Source: Bullera alba (lineage: Eukaryota > Basidiomycota > Tremellomycetes > Tremellales > Bulleraceae). From it: a stretch of DNA of 64,000 bases. The DNA lies in assembly GCA_001600095.1 (NCBI GenBank), contig BCIX01000003.1, forward strand, positions 930,001 to 994,000, written 5' to 3'. A program made the translations under genes and the position numbers. This document shows, piece by piece, positions 36,877 to 49,106 of this stretch (its first letter is position 1; the number at the start of each line of letters is the position of its first letter). The notes beneath the pieces were generated by a model. The model had not been told where the DNA came from, did no database searches, and saw only the letters and a list, made by a program, of their open reading frames with translations.

Positions 36877-38131
36877 ATGAGCGCAGGTCGTACACTCGCC
36901 TCGGCTCTCAGAGCGGGTCTCAGCGCTGGTCCCTCTCGCTGCGCTCGATGCGTTGTCCCAGCTACTCGATGGTCCGTGGTTCCGACACCTCTTTCTTCGG
37001 TCCGGTCCTTGTCTACGACCCAGTATCGTTTGGCAGAAGTATCAGCGGGACCGCCTCTGAGTCAGACAAACAGTGAGCTACCACCATACCTCTGCGTCTG
37101 AGTAGCTGATAGCTGACCTGTTGTTATCAGGAGCGGAGATCACTCTGAGGAGGTTCTGGAAGACTGTCCACATTAAAGAGGAGGAAGGTGAGCGATAGAT
37201 CTGTGGCGCCATAATAGCGGAGCCTAGTCAGGTGGACTGACTCAAATCACCGTGTAGGCGGATACCAGGTCACTCTGGATCATCGTAATCTCAAAACGCC
37301 TGGTGGTGCCAAGTTGACGATCCCGCGGGAGAAGCGATTGATGGCGATGCTCATTGCAAACGAGTGGGAGAATCAGGACGAAGTGCTCAAGCAGCACGCT
37401 CTACCTATGGTGAGTGAAGCTGCCAAAAGCTCTTCAGATGTCAACAGCTGACAGCCCTTCCATAGACATCCCTCGCTTCGAGGGCTATAGATGGGATGAG
37501 CATCGCGGCAACGAGAGCCGGTGTCATCGACGCCTTACTCAAGTACCTAGAAACGGATACCATATTGTGCGTTCCAACGATTGGCATGTCTTGGAACGGT
37601 GACTAAATGTGGTCTCTAGATTCCCTAATGACTCGCCGAAAGCCCTAGTGAGGATGCAGGCCGAGCACTGGGATCCACTCTTCGCGTGGCTAAAAAACGA
37701 TTTCGGAGTCGAGCTCAAAGTCGCCGAAGGGTTCTTGCCCGCTAAACAATCGGAAGATGCGGTGGAAAAGCTGAAGTCGGAGGTGGAGAAGATGGACCAC
37801 TGGGAGCTTGCCGGTAAGTCAGCCAGTACCGCTCGTGGTCCCATTTGCTGAAGAGAACGGTAGCTCTGGAAAGAGCGGTATACGCTTGCAAATCCTTCAC
37901 CATTGGACTTGCCCTCATTACGGGACGCATCACGGCGCATCAGGCTGCTGAGGCCGCTCACGTCGAGGTCAGAAGTCAGATTGAGCTATGGGGCGAAGTA
38001 GAGGACAGTAAGTGCAGATTGGGCCACACCCCTACCTGACAGCCCATTGACCTGTCTCAGCACACGATGTCGATTACCAAGATATTAGACGAGCTCTAGG
38101 CAGTGTAGCATGCTCGCTGATCAAAGTATGA
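36877..38131 (+). CDS. ATP12: Mitochondrial F1-ATPase assembly chaperone ATP12
   Basis: Binds the F1 alpha subunit during ATP synthase assembly in the matrix. The N-terminus is a mitochondrial presequence (MSAGRTLASALRAG, then Ser/Arg-rich). The core begins RRFWKTVHIKEEEGGYQVTLDHR, followed by TIPREKRLMAMLIANEWENQ and LTSLASRAIDGM-like sequence, the typical ATP12 helical region. Further on are RMQAEHWDPLFAWLKNDFGVEL, GLALITGRITAHQAAEAAHVE and ELWGEVEDTHDVD. The segment RSQIELWGEVED is a strong family match. At least six introns. Stop at 38131. The gene is convergent with the arrestin pair. Confidence 0.9.
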
Positions 38132-38307
38132 AGTACACGCGATGCATCCTTTGCTGAGTTGACTGATACAAGATGTGACTGACTGCAATATCAACACTGA
38201 GCTACAGGACGAAACAGCTGATCCCTCAACAACACTCCCAAGATATGACGACACGATCCCCCCCTGATCTCACCATCTACCGACTTCGTCGACGATCGCG
38301 TATCTCC

Positions 38308-40372
38308 CTATTCCGCCCGCCTCGACCGACCCCTCTGCTCGGCCTCCGCTTTGATATCCTGACTACCCGCATTCGCGCCGTCCCTCACTCGTCTCTCCCT
38401 CTCCCTCATCCTCCCATCCATCTCTTCGAGCGGCATGCCACAGGCGCAAAAGTGCCAATCGGCATTATGCTGGTGATTCCATCGAGGCGGCCCCGTCGGC
38501 ATGACATTTTTCGAGCATAGCGGACACCTGCCCTGCGGATCGCCAACTTTCTTCGGGTCGTGATCATGACGGGGGTGAAGGCCGGGATCTTTAGGGCATG
38601 TCTCACAGAATCGCTTTGAAGGTCGAGTGCCGCAGACGGAACATGGTTTGTCGTATTTTGAATCGCGATAGGGCTCGATGAGGTTCTCGGCCTCGTCGTC
38701 TGCGCAATGTTAGTATCGCTGATATCTCGCGAAGATTTGTTGCGGAAGGGACGCTCACATGCTGGTGGGTCGACGGCATGTGGCATCATCGCACACTGAA
38801 AAGCATCAGAGTTTGCAACGCAGTGACGCAGTTATGGACCAGGCACTCACTGATGGTACTAGGACAGGCCGATTGATGCGTAGTAGCCGGAGACCACCTG
38901 CGCCCGGTACCGGCATTCTTCTCCCCTTTTCGTCTTCGCCATACACCGAGAAGAAGACTTCGGCGTGTAGAGTATGCGAGACTCTGATTGGCGTGACGAC
39001 GCTACAAGATGGGTGAGAACAGGGATAGCGACGAACCCTCTAATTCCAAGACTAGCACTTACCCTGGTAGCGTGGAAGGGCGACCAGTGGAATCTGACGG
39101 CAATCTCCCTTTCGCTTTGATATCCAGATTACCAGTGTCCCGACCCTCGGCGCCGATACCACGCCAGATGGCGGGACAATCGGTGCTCGGATGGAGATGC
39201 CCCTGGGGCGGTTTCTTGCCCTCTTCCAGGATGACAAAGTAGCGTGTGGAAGTGACGGGCTTGGCGGTCGCTGGGTTGTCTCGAGGTGAGATGATTGTGT
39301 GTTTTTGAGCGAGTGTGACACGGAACGCGAAGATTGTGGTGGAGAGTTGAATGGAGGAGACTCGCAGTTGAGCTTCCAATAACGCGGAAACGGAGAACTG
39401 AGGGTGTCATCAGCAAAGCTTTTGAGGGAGAGCAAGGTGGGCGTACTGCATCGGAGAACAACTGGGTTTCCCAAACGCCCAATCCGGGCACAAATCCATT
39501 TGACCGTTCATCTAGCTCCGTGACCCCTCCTTGGGGTTTGGGATTGTACACGAGCATCGAGGTGCGCTTGGCTTCGTAGGTGCCGTATAACCAGTCGTCG
39601 TCCTGTTCAAGATCCTGATACGCCGGCAAAACAGGCAAGGAGGTCTGTGACCCATCGAGAGATAGCGCCGCTGTTATCACATCCAAATTCAGAGGAGGGG
39701 CCGGAGCTGGAGACGTCGAGCGAGACTGATTCCTAGAGCCATGACTGTGAGGAGATCGGCTTGGAGACCGGGAGGCAGCTGGGGATCTCTGCTTGAAAGG
39801 AAACGACATAGACTTCGGAGACGTGGTAGCGGCGGGAGGTATTGGAAGTCCCTCGACTTCGGCATAGATCTTGTGTTCGATAGAGCCGTTCGTATGCCAA
39901 TCGTGAGGAGCGAGGTTTGACGGTATCAGGATTGTAAAGTCGAATCTGTCAGGTGCCTTTAGTCGTCGGTGTGTACGCCGGATACTATCACAGATGGCCC
40001 TTGTACCTACTTTTGGGATCCTTCCTCGAGCCACAATCCCTCGGCATCTCCACCCTGGACATCTCCCTTGAAATCGTACAGAACGTCCTCTTCGCCCATC
40101 CTCCCCGGACCCAAGTCGAGATTTATGGTCGTCCTGAATCCGACTCTGACAGCCCGACAACGCTTCCTTCCGAACCCAATGGGGATCTCCACCTCGACTT
40201 CCCCTGTCATCCTGTACTCCCTCCCAGGAATGATATACTCATCAGGACCGCCAGACTCAGTGGGTGCATCGAGGAATACCCCACCGAATGCCGGGACGTG
40301 GATTGAGACGACCGGTGTTTTCGAGCTTGATGAGCTGCTAGAAGCCTTTGACCCGCCGAGTAATCGCAGCAT
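38308..40372 (-). CDS. Arrestin-like protein with Cys/His zinc tail (copy A)
   Basis: The ATG at 40372 begins MLRLLGGSK followed by a Ser run. The N-terminal half has VSIHVPAFGGVFLDAPTESG and YRMTGEVEVEIPIGFGRKR, typical of arrestin-N strands. A Ser/Arg-rich loop follows (SPAASRSPSRSPHSHGSRN), then the arrestin-C half with FAFRVTLAQKHTIISPRD and GEDEKGRRMPVPGAGGLRLL. The C-terminus holds CSVCGTRPSKRFCETC and CPLCSKNVMPTG and ends with HFCACG and a basic tail, a likely zinc-binding module. Family knowledge: fungal arrestins adapt transporters to Rsp5 ubiquitin ligase; a PY motif was not clearly seen. Five or so introns. Tandem with copy B. Confidence 0.8.
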
Positions 40373-40790
40373 GGTGAGCAGAGCCTACTGCCAGAGTACA
40401 GTGTGCGTTGGAGTGATGTGGAAGACGTGCATGATGACATAGCACGGACACGAAGTAGCGACTATAAATACAACTTCGACGTGATATCAGCCCGACTGCC
40501 GAAAGACAACCACCACGCGGGCCAACAAGACCGACTCCACGTGGGGCGATTACCTTTGCTCTTACGGTCAAGGTATGGACTTTCGGCAAGCATAGCTCGG
40601 TGAGCAGACTGACTGACACAAGGTGTAGCATAAGATTATAACGACTGGTCGATCGAATTGTATGATGGAACAGCTGCTCCTCTAGGTTCTAATACTTCCA
40701 AGAACTGCGATCGATCCTTCTACACTGAGACTCTTCAAGAGTTCAAAGTCAATATCCGATTTTTCTCGAGCCCGCTCACTCCTGGCGACC
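40373..40790. other. Spacer between the two arrestin copies
   Basis: This is the promoter of copy A and the 3' flank of copy B. It is far less similar between copies than the coding parts. No extra gene is seen. Confidence 0.5.
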
Positions 40791-42856
40791 CTACTCCAAC
40801 CGCCTCGACCGACCTCTTTGCTCGGCCTCCTCTTTGATGTTTGCACTAGCTCTCAGATCCTCGTTACCCGCCGTGACTCCATTCCTCGCTTGTCTCTCCC
40901 TCAATCTCATCCTCTCGTCCATCTCCTCAAAAGGCATCCCGCAGGCGCAGAAATGCCACCCGTCATTATGCTGATGATGCCACTGTGGCTCCCCGGTCGG
41001 CATAACGTTCTTCGAGCAGAGGGGACATCTGCCTTTGGGGTCGCCGACTTTCTTCGGGTCGTGATCGTGACGAGGGTGGAGCAGGGTGGCTTTGGGACAT
41101 GTCTCGCAGAATCGCTTCGAGGGTCGAGTACCACAAAGGGAACATGGTTTGTCGTACTTTGGACCGCGGTAGGGCTCGAAAGTCTCGGTCTCGTCGTCTT
41201 CGTAATGTTAGCATGACAGCGCTGGAAGAGCTGGGGACATCGCATGACTTACAAGCTGGAGGGTCGACGGCGTGTGGCATCAAAGCGCACTGAAGAGTGT
41301 CAGAGCTTGAAGCAAGACTATTGATTCTTCGCCTTGACGATGCACTCACCGATGGCACTAGGACTGGTCGATTGATGCGCAGTAGTCTGAGTCCACCCGC
41401 ACCAGGTCTGGGCATTGGCTTGCCTTGCTCATCCTCACCATATACCGAGAAGAAGACTTCAGCTAGTAGAGAGTGGGATACTTTGATTGGCGTGACCACA
41501 CTACAACGTCAGGTTAGGCTTAGGATGCTATAGGGACTCCGCGACGCTGCACTTACCCTGGCATGGTGGAGGGACGACCGTTGGTATCGTTCGGCAATCT
41601 ACCTTTGACCTTGATGTCCAAGTTGTCTGTGTCTCGCCCCTCGGCACCCGTACCGCGCCACATGGCGGGCCAGTCGGTGCTTGGGTGTACGTGCCCCTTT
41701 GGCGGCTTCTTCCCTTCTTCCAGGACAACAAAGTACCTCGTAGAAGTGATGGGCTCGGCCGTCGCCGGGTCATCCCGCGGTGAGATGATCGTATGAGTCT
41801 GAGCGAGCGATATGCGGAATGCGAAAACCGTTGTAGCGGGAGTGAGGGAGGAGATCCGTAATTGAGCTTCCAACAATGCGGAGATGGAGAACTGATCATG
41901 CCATCAGCAAACACGTCTCGAGGTAGGTGAATCAAGGTGGACGTACTGAATCAGAGAAAAACCGGGTGTCCCAAACGCCCAGTCCGGGGACAAACCCGTT
42001 CGATCGATCATCCAGTTCGGTGACTCCACCTTGGGGTTTGGGGTTGTATACCAGCATCGAGGTACGCTTCGCTTCATAGGTGCCGTATAACCAGTCGTCT
42101 TCCTGCTCCAAGTCCTGATACGCAGGCAAGACGGGCAATGACGTCTGCGATCCATCGAGAGAAAGCTTCGCCGTGATCACATCCAGATTCAGAGGCGGCG
42201 AAGGTGCTGGAGAGTTGGAGCGGGAATGACTTCTAGAACCATGGCTGCGGGGGGTCCTACTACGAGACCGGGATGCAGCTGGAGATTTATGCTTGAACGG
42301 GAATGACTTTGATTTCGAAGAAGAAGCAGGCGTTGGGAGACCCACGACTAGTGCGTAGATCCTGTGTTTGATAGAGCCGTTCGTATGCCAATCATGCGGG
42401 GCGAGGTTTGACGGTATCATGATCGTGAAGTCGAACCTTTAAGATCGTTTCAGTCTACGGAGCTCCAGCTTTCAGTGACTAAGATACTCACTTTTGGGAT
42501 CCCTCTTCCAGCCAGAGTCCCTCTGTAGATCCACCCAATACCTCACCCCGTCTATCGAACAGAATATCTTCTTCGCCCATTCGGCCGGGACCCAAATCGA
42601 GGTTTATCGTCGACCTATACCCGACCTTGACGCCCCGGCAGCGCTTCCTCCCAAATCCGAGGGGTATCTCGACCTCTATCTCCCCAATCATCCTGTACTC
42701 CCGATCAGGAGCGACATAGTCATCTGGCCCACCAGACTCTGTTGGTGCGTCTAGGAATATACCACCAAATGCCGGGACGTGTATCGAGACGATTGGGATT
42801 TTCGAGCTCGACGAGCTGCTCGAAGAACCCTTGGATCCGCCCAGTAGCCGCAGCAT
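40791..42856 (-). CDS. Arrestin-like protein with Cys/His zinc tail (copy B)
   Basis: The ATG at 42856 starts MLRLLGGSK with a Ser run, and exon order, intron sites and domain order match copy A. Shared blocks include FDFTIMIPSNLAPHDWHTNG, SLPVLPAYQDLEQEDDWLYG and KRTSMLVYNPKPQGG. The arrestin-C part contains EVFFSVYGEDEQGKP. The tail has CSLCGTRPSKRFCETC, CPLCSKNVMPTG and HFCACG. Relative to copy A there is a longer basic tail (DLRASANIKEE). Copies look around 75-85 percent identical by eye over the coding parts. The duplication therefore predates or matches the split of close species. Divergent from UPF1. Specific partners cannot be inferred. Confidence 0.8.
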
Positions 42857-43183
42857 GGTCTGTCAGCGCCAGCCCGCGGGGTAAGAATAATGTTGAGGAG
42901 AGAGGAAGATGTAGTTGCATTGTCGATGTAGTGACTAACCCCCCTCGACTCGAAATACACCCACGCCACGCGGTACGCTGTTGCGGGGAAGGTGGTCAAC
43001 AAAAGTGGAGGTTGCCGAACCAACCCGGGGTCAAACCCAAAAAGTACCTCGACCACTGAACCCGACATCGATGCGTGCTCCGAATCCATACGCTTCCTTT
43101 CATCCCAAGCTTACAGGCGAACAAGAGGTGCAAGCCGATACGGAGGGCAGCTATTAAACTCACCACCAGGTGATAGCGCCATC
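42857..43183. promoter_or_regulatory. Divergent promoter of arrestin copy B and UPF1
   Basis: The 327 nt lie between two starts. An AGAGAGGAAG purine tract follows 42897, which is a pyrimidine leader on the minus strand. No other gene is present. Confidence 0.45.
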
Positions 43184-46100
43184 ATGGACTTTCAGGACTT
43201 CGATGGAGCCTCAAACGTGAGCTTGAAGTCATTATTCCGAATTCGCCGCTCTCTTTGCTCACACCAGTACAGTACGCTCTAGATCGAGATGACACTACAT
43301 CCGTCTGGTCCGCAGCTCCAACCTCAACTACAGCCGGGCCAGCGCCCGCTCGTCCTCGACAGACTGGGGGAAGGGTCGACGATCTCAATGCGGCCATAGA
43401 GGACCTGAGCATTGATGGCCAGAGCAGTTTCAACGGGTTGAACGGGGCCGGCGGGTACGATGACGAGTTTGAGCAGATCATGGATGATATCCGAGCGGAT
43501 CCAATGGCTCAGAATATCGAGCATGCCTGTAGGTGAGTAAGCAGTGTTCGGCATCAGGAGTGTGTGCGCTAGGTTTGTTATCAACGCTAATCGGTCACAG
43601 CTACTGTGGGATTCACAACCCGCAATGTGTGGTCAAGGTGAGTAGCAAGGACACTCCAGCTGGCGAATCTAGCTGATATCATAATTCTTACAGTGCATTC
43701 CCTGTAACAAGTGGTTCTGCAACTCCAGAGGCAACACATCCGCCTCGCATATTGTAAACCACCTCGTCAAGGCGAAGCACAAAGAGGTCGTGCTTCACAA
43801 GGAGAGTGCTTTGGGTGAAACGGTGCCGGAATGTGAGTGAAGACCGTTCTCTGCGCTCTGCCCATATTGACACTATCGTGTAGGTTACAACTGTGGTAGC
43901 AAGAACGTGTTCATGCTCGGATTTATTCCCGCCAAAAGCGATACCGTCGTCGTGCTCCTGTGCCGGTGAGCTGCGTTCTCTTCGGCGACATGACAAAGCT
44001 GACGAGTAACTCCTCAGACAACCATGCGCTGCTCTTACTAATGCTCGAGACATCAACTGGGACACTTCGCAGTGGTCTGCTATCATCGACGACCGATCTT
44101 TCCTCTCTTGGCTTGTCAAGGTGCCATCGGAGGCCGAGCAGCTACGAGCGAGACAGATTTCCATGGCTCAGATCGCCAAGCTCGAGGAACTCTGGAGAGA
44201 CAACCCGGATGCGAGGCTGGAGGATGCCGAAGCGCAGACTGGCGAAGAGGAGATGCAGCCGATTCTTCTGCGGTGAGTAGCCTCAACTCCGGAGATACAT
44301 CGGTATTGATGGTCGTTACAGATATGAAGACGCCTATCAATATCAGAACATCTTCGGTCCACTAGTCAAAATCGAGGCCGACTTCGACAAAAGGATGAAA
44401 GAGTCTCAGACGGAGAACGACATCACCGTCCGGTGGGACATGGGTCTGAACCAAAAGCGTCTCGCTTGGTTCTCGATGCCCAAGTTGGAGAGCGGAGAGG
44501 TCCGACTGGCCGTCGGAGATGAGCTCAGATTGAGATTCCTCGGAGCCACAAACAGTGGACTTGGCGGGATGAAGGGTCTACAGGCGCTCAACAAAGGCGG
44601 ATGGGGCAACTCATCGTCTACGGAGAAGGGCTGGGAGGGAGTCGGCAGTGTCATCAAGACACCCAACAACGTCTCCGACGAGATCTGCCTCGAGCTGAGG
44701 TGGAACGACGGAGTGCCGCACGACTGCACACATGGATTCTCTGTCGACTTTGTCTGGAAGGCAACGAGCTTTGACAGGATGCAAGCGTCGATGAAGAACT
44801 TTGCCATCGACGAGAAGAGTGTCAGCGGATACATCGTACGTCAATTCAAGCTGGAAATTGTGTGTGACTGACATTCAGACAGTACCACAAACTGCTTGGA
44901 CACGAGGTCGAGCCACAAGTTCTGCGAACTCAGATGCCCAAGCGATTCTCGGCGCCGAACCTGCCCGAGTTGAATCACTCGCAAATGGCAGCAGTGAAGG
45001 CAGTTCTGCAAAAGCCGCTCAGTTTGATTCAAGGCCCTCCAGGAACCGGAAAGACAGTCACCTCTGCCTCGATCGTCTACCACCTCGCCAAGATGAATCC
45101 TGGGCAGGTTCTCGTTTGCGCCCCCTCCAACGTCGCCGTGGACCACTTGTGCGAGAAGATCCATCAGACGGGGCTCAAAGTCGTCAGACTGGCGGCCAAA
45201 TCGCGAGAAGCGCTCGATTCTTCGGTCGCATTCTTGTCACTTCACCAACAGGTCGCCAATGCCGATACGCACCCTGAACTCCAAAAGCTCATCCAGCTGC
45301 GAAACGATCAAGGCGAATTGAGTCAGAGCGATGAGCGTAAATACAAGTCTTTGACCAGGACCTGTGAGAAAGATATCCTCAATGCCGCCGACGTCATCTG
45401 CACCACTTGTGTCGGAGCTGGAGATCCGAGATTGGCCAAATTCAAGTTCAGAACCGTCCTCATGGACGAGGCCACCCAAGCCGCCGAGCCAGGTGAGTGG
45501 AATCTTAACTCTAACTCGATAAGAATGCTGATCAGGATCGCTGTTCAGAGTGCATGATTCCCCTGGTCATGGGATGCAAGCAGGCAGTCCTGGTCGGTGA
45601 CCACCAGCAACTCGGGCCCGTCATCATGAACAAGAAAGCAGCGCGAGCCGGTCTTTCGCAGTCCCTGTTCGAGCGACTGGTCGTGCTCGGCAATCGACCC
45701 ATTCGATTACAGGTTCAATACCGAATGCACCCAGCACTCTCCGAGTTCCCGTCCAACATGTTCTACGAGGGTACACTGCAGAACGGTGTCACCGCCCCTG
45801 AGCGACTCAGAAGGCACGTCGACTTCCCCTGGCCAGTCGCCGATATCCCCATGTTCTTCCACCAGAACTTGGGCACGGAGGAGATCTCCAGCAGCGGTAC
45901 TTCCTTCCTGAACCGAACCGAGGCGTCAAACGTCGAGAAGATGGTAACCAAGTTCTTCAAGTCGGGTGTCACTCCTTCCCAAATTGGAGTCATCACACCG
46001 TATGAAGGTCAAAGGTCGTACATTGCGACGTACATGCAGCTGCACGGCTCGCTCAAGAAGGACCTCTACAAGGAGGTCGAGGTGGCCAGTGTCGACGCCT

Positions 46101-46901
46101 TCCAGGGTAGAGAGAAGGATTACATCATCGTCAGTTGCGTGCGAAGCAACGAGCATCAAGGAATCGGTTTCTTGAACGACCCTCGAAGACTCAACGTCGC
46201 GCTCACCAGAGCCAAGTATGGTACCGTGATTCTAGGTAATCCAAAGGTCCTCAGCAAAGTGAGCGCCATGATTTTTCTATCCACCCCGGGATATGCTGAC
46301 ACCCCTGTAGCACCCCCTTTGGCTGTACCTCCTGACGCACTACAAGGAGAAGGGGACCTTTGTCGAGGGGCCATTGAGCAACCTCCAGCCCAGTATGATT
46401 CAGTTCAGTCGACCCAAGAAATCTCTGGCCGCCGCTATGGACCCATTCAAGCGTCACGAGACTTCGGCCAATGAATACATGGACAAAGGTCGGGTACCAG
46501 GTCCAGCGCCCAGTCGATTCGATCCCGCTTATTACCGAACCCACGACCCCATCAGCGGATTTGTCCCTCCCGACGCTCAATCGGTCGTCTCGCAAGCCAT
46601 CTCCGCCTTCCCACTGGGACACAAGGGCAAGTCGTACACTGGTTATGCCAGTTCCATCATTTCGCAACAACCTGCCGAAAGTGTAAACGGGTCCATTGCG
46701 CCCAGTATCGCCTTCTCCCAATTCGACAGATTGCCAGGTGGTCCAGGAGGAGAAGCCGGCAAGAGTCGACGAAGGCTGTCGTTCAGCAGTATCGCCCCGA
46801 GCGATGCGCCCACTGCGTCAATGTACGCGTTTGGGTACAAGGCGGGGGACGATGACGCCCAGTCGATCGCACCGAGCCAAGCTGGAATGACGGAGTTTTA
46901 G
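43184..46901 (+). CDS. UPF1: UPF1/NAM7 nonsense-mediated decay RNA helicase
   Basis: ATP-dependent 5'-3' RNA helicase of the NMD pathway. Exon 1 codes [11 protein letters not shown] and splices to [12 protein letters not shown]. The Cys/His-rich domain that binds UPF2 has [43 protein letters not shown] and [13 protein letters not shown]. The helicase core follows: [18 protein letters not shown] (Walker A), [31 protein letters not shown] (Walker B), [49 protein letters not shown] and [15 protein letters not shown] Ser/Gln-rich tail of about 170 residues ends at 46901. In yeast the tail is shorter; here SQ sites could be phosphorylated, as in animal UPF1 (inference). Nine or so introns. Neighbours are unrelated. 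Confidence 0.96.
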
Positions 46902-47240
46902 CCGGATTACCACCCATGTCCGCGTAACTGGAGAGCATTGGGACCCGAACTCGACTGGGGAATCAGTCGGGATCGAGGACGTTGTCTCAGGTCATGCGCC
47001 CAGCGCGACACCTAGACGCATGTCAGAATACACCGTAGCAGTCGACCTGCAGCGTGACGACCCAACGGCTTAGTCGTGGCAACGTACACCTCTGTGCGGA
47101 AGTACACGAGACTGGTCGAGGTGTGTCAGTTGCAGGTCTGCCTGCAGTTCAGATATCTATGCGTATGCAAGCCGGTGCCTGCCATCTATCTTTGTTGCAT
47201 ATATTGGGGCCAATCGGGCCTACACCTCATCTTAATATCT
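46902..47240. other. Convergent intergenic region
   Basis: This holds the 3' UTRs of UPF1 and the hydrolase, which face each other. No other feature is seen. Confidence 0.5.
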
Positions 47241-48856
47241 TCACAGCTTGGCGACCCGCCTGATGAGATCGACGGTACCCTCTGCCCATCCTAGGCTATT
47301 GTGACCCCCAGTAAGCCCCTCCCACCAAGTGACATCTCCCGCGTGATCGCGACTGAAGGTCGAGATCTTGCCCCAGTGCTCCACCCTTTCTTCCTTGACT
47401 GACGAGCCATTCGCCTTGTGCAATAGACCTGCGAAAAGAGATGATGACTCGGTATGTGGGATCGTAACGTCGTTGACGGCGTGTAAGAGGAGTACAGGGC
47501 TAGTCGTTTTCTGATGGAGTGCAAGAGATTGTCAGTTGACGCAAGTTGGTATCGGAGGTCGTCTTACCGAGAGCGTAGTTGAGGAGGGAAACGACTCTTG
47601 TACGAACGAGACTAGGTATTCTGGAGAAGAGTCAGCTGACGCGAACATTTGGGGTGTATCTGAAAGCTGACTCTGTAGCGAAGGGAATCTTGCCAGAGGA
47701 CCAAGGAGAGGAATGATATTGAATAGTCGGAATCTACAGCTCAGATCAGCAACGACCCATGTCAAACGGAGCAAGTTTCATGACGCATTTGAGCAAGAGA
47801 TCCGCTAGAGAGGTGAACGGTGCAATGAGCACCAATGCTCGTGGGTGGATGCCTATCTCGGGATCATCAGTCAAACTTGAGGGCTTGACTTCGGGGCAGA
47901 CTTACCTTCGTCGGCTAGCAGCCCTGTCAAGGCACTGGACACCCCTGTACCCAAGCTATGCCCCACAACTACGATGTTGTCCCCTGGGGCCGAACAGGTA
48001 GGACTCTTTGACGCGATATACTTCCAGGCGGTATGCGCGTCGATCAGAAGGCCTCTCTCAGATGGATCGCCGGTCGAGTCGCCGAAGCCTCTGTAATCGA
48101 TCGCAAACACGTTGCTGCCGGGTGTGAGACCATGATTGACAGTTCGGATTGGGTGTGCACCGAAGTACACTCACCAGTCTAGGGCGGTTGAGTATGCGCT
48201 GTAGGTCCGAACTCGAAGGGGAGTCGCCCTCGTCGCTGCCTAGGTCGATCAGGCAAGGAATCAATGGGATCAGGGGAGAAAGACCTACGTTGCCATGGAA
48301 ATAGAGTATGGTAGGCCTAGTAGCCAGAGCCTCTTCGAAGATCGACTCTGGGATGGGTTGGTAACCATGTTCGAGCTGATGGTTCTGGTATATCGATTGC
48401 GGGCTGCCCCACAAGTCAGTGCCCTTGACATTGTCATGTTCCATGGACCATCCGGTTCGAGGTGGTCACCCACAGGATATGCCAGCCTCCCAAGACCTCA
48501 CCATCCGATGTGTTGAGGTATACCGTCCGCGTCTTGAAAGCTGCCCGTTATCAGCCTCTACCCGTGTTGACCCCTTCATCAGCATGACAGCCTGGAACTC
48601 ACGTGCGAGACCGTAGATCTGAGGCTGGGTGTACTGCGCTCCCAGAGGGAGACGAATTCGATTCAGGTATACAAGCCTGGAAGTTGGTCCATCAGCCAAA
48701 TCCTTTTCGTCAGTCGTATGAGCAGACCAAGCGCTACTCTGTAACTTACTCCCGTTGAACAGCTGGAGACGTCGCGAGGAGCAGCAAGCCTATGTAGAGG
48801 GTCAAAGGGATTAGAAGAACGTAGTGAGCTTTGGCCAGCAGCGCCCTGGCGGTCAT
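47241..48856 (-). CDS. ABHD12-like alpha/beta hydrolase
   Basis: The ATG at 48856 (MTARALLAKAHYVLLIPLTL) gives an N-terminal membrane anchor of about 20 hydrophobic residues. Then comes YLNRIRLPLGAQY, the strand RPTILYFHGNV with its oxyanion-type HG, DYRGFGDSTGDPSERGLL, and the nucleophile elbow VVGHSLGTGVSSALTGLL. The C-terminal half has the Asp region SPVLLLHAVNDVTIPH and the His region GGHNSLGWAEGT. Those give the Ser-Asp-His triad. ABHD12 hydrolases of other organisms cleave lyso-phosphatidylserine at the ER; that activity is inferred. About six introns. Tail to tail with UPF1. Confidence 0.82.
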
Positions 48857-49106
48857 GATGGGTGTAGTGCAATAGATACAAGAATCGCCGAACGGGAAAC
48901 AAGGCGACTAGCGATCGCGGATTGGCCAATTTGCAATCGCCCGTCTCATGGGTAAGCCCCAAGTCACCGCAGCGCTCTGCAGCACCCACAGCCTACACCC
49001 ATCACATCCCGAGTGACACACTGTCGAGCATGGTTGGCTTACTCCGAGCAAGATCGTTCACTTGCATACTTAATTTGCAATTGCACTCGCACTTGTACTG
49101 TTACAA

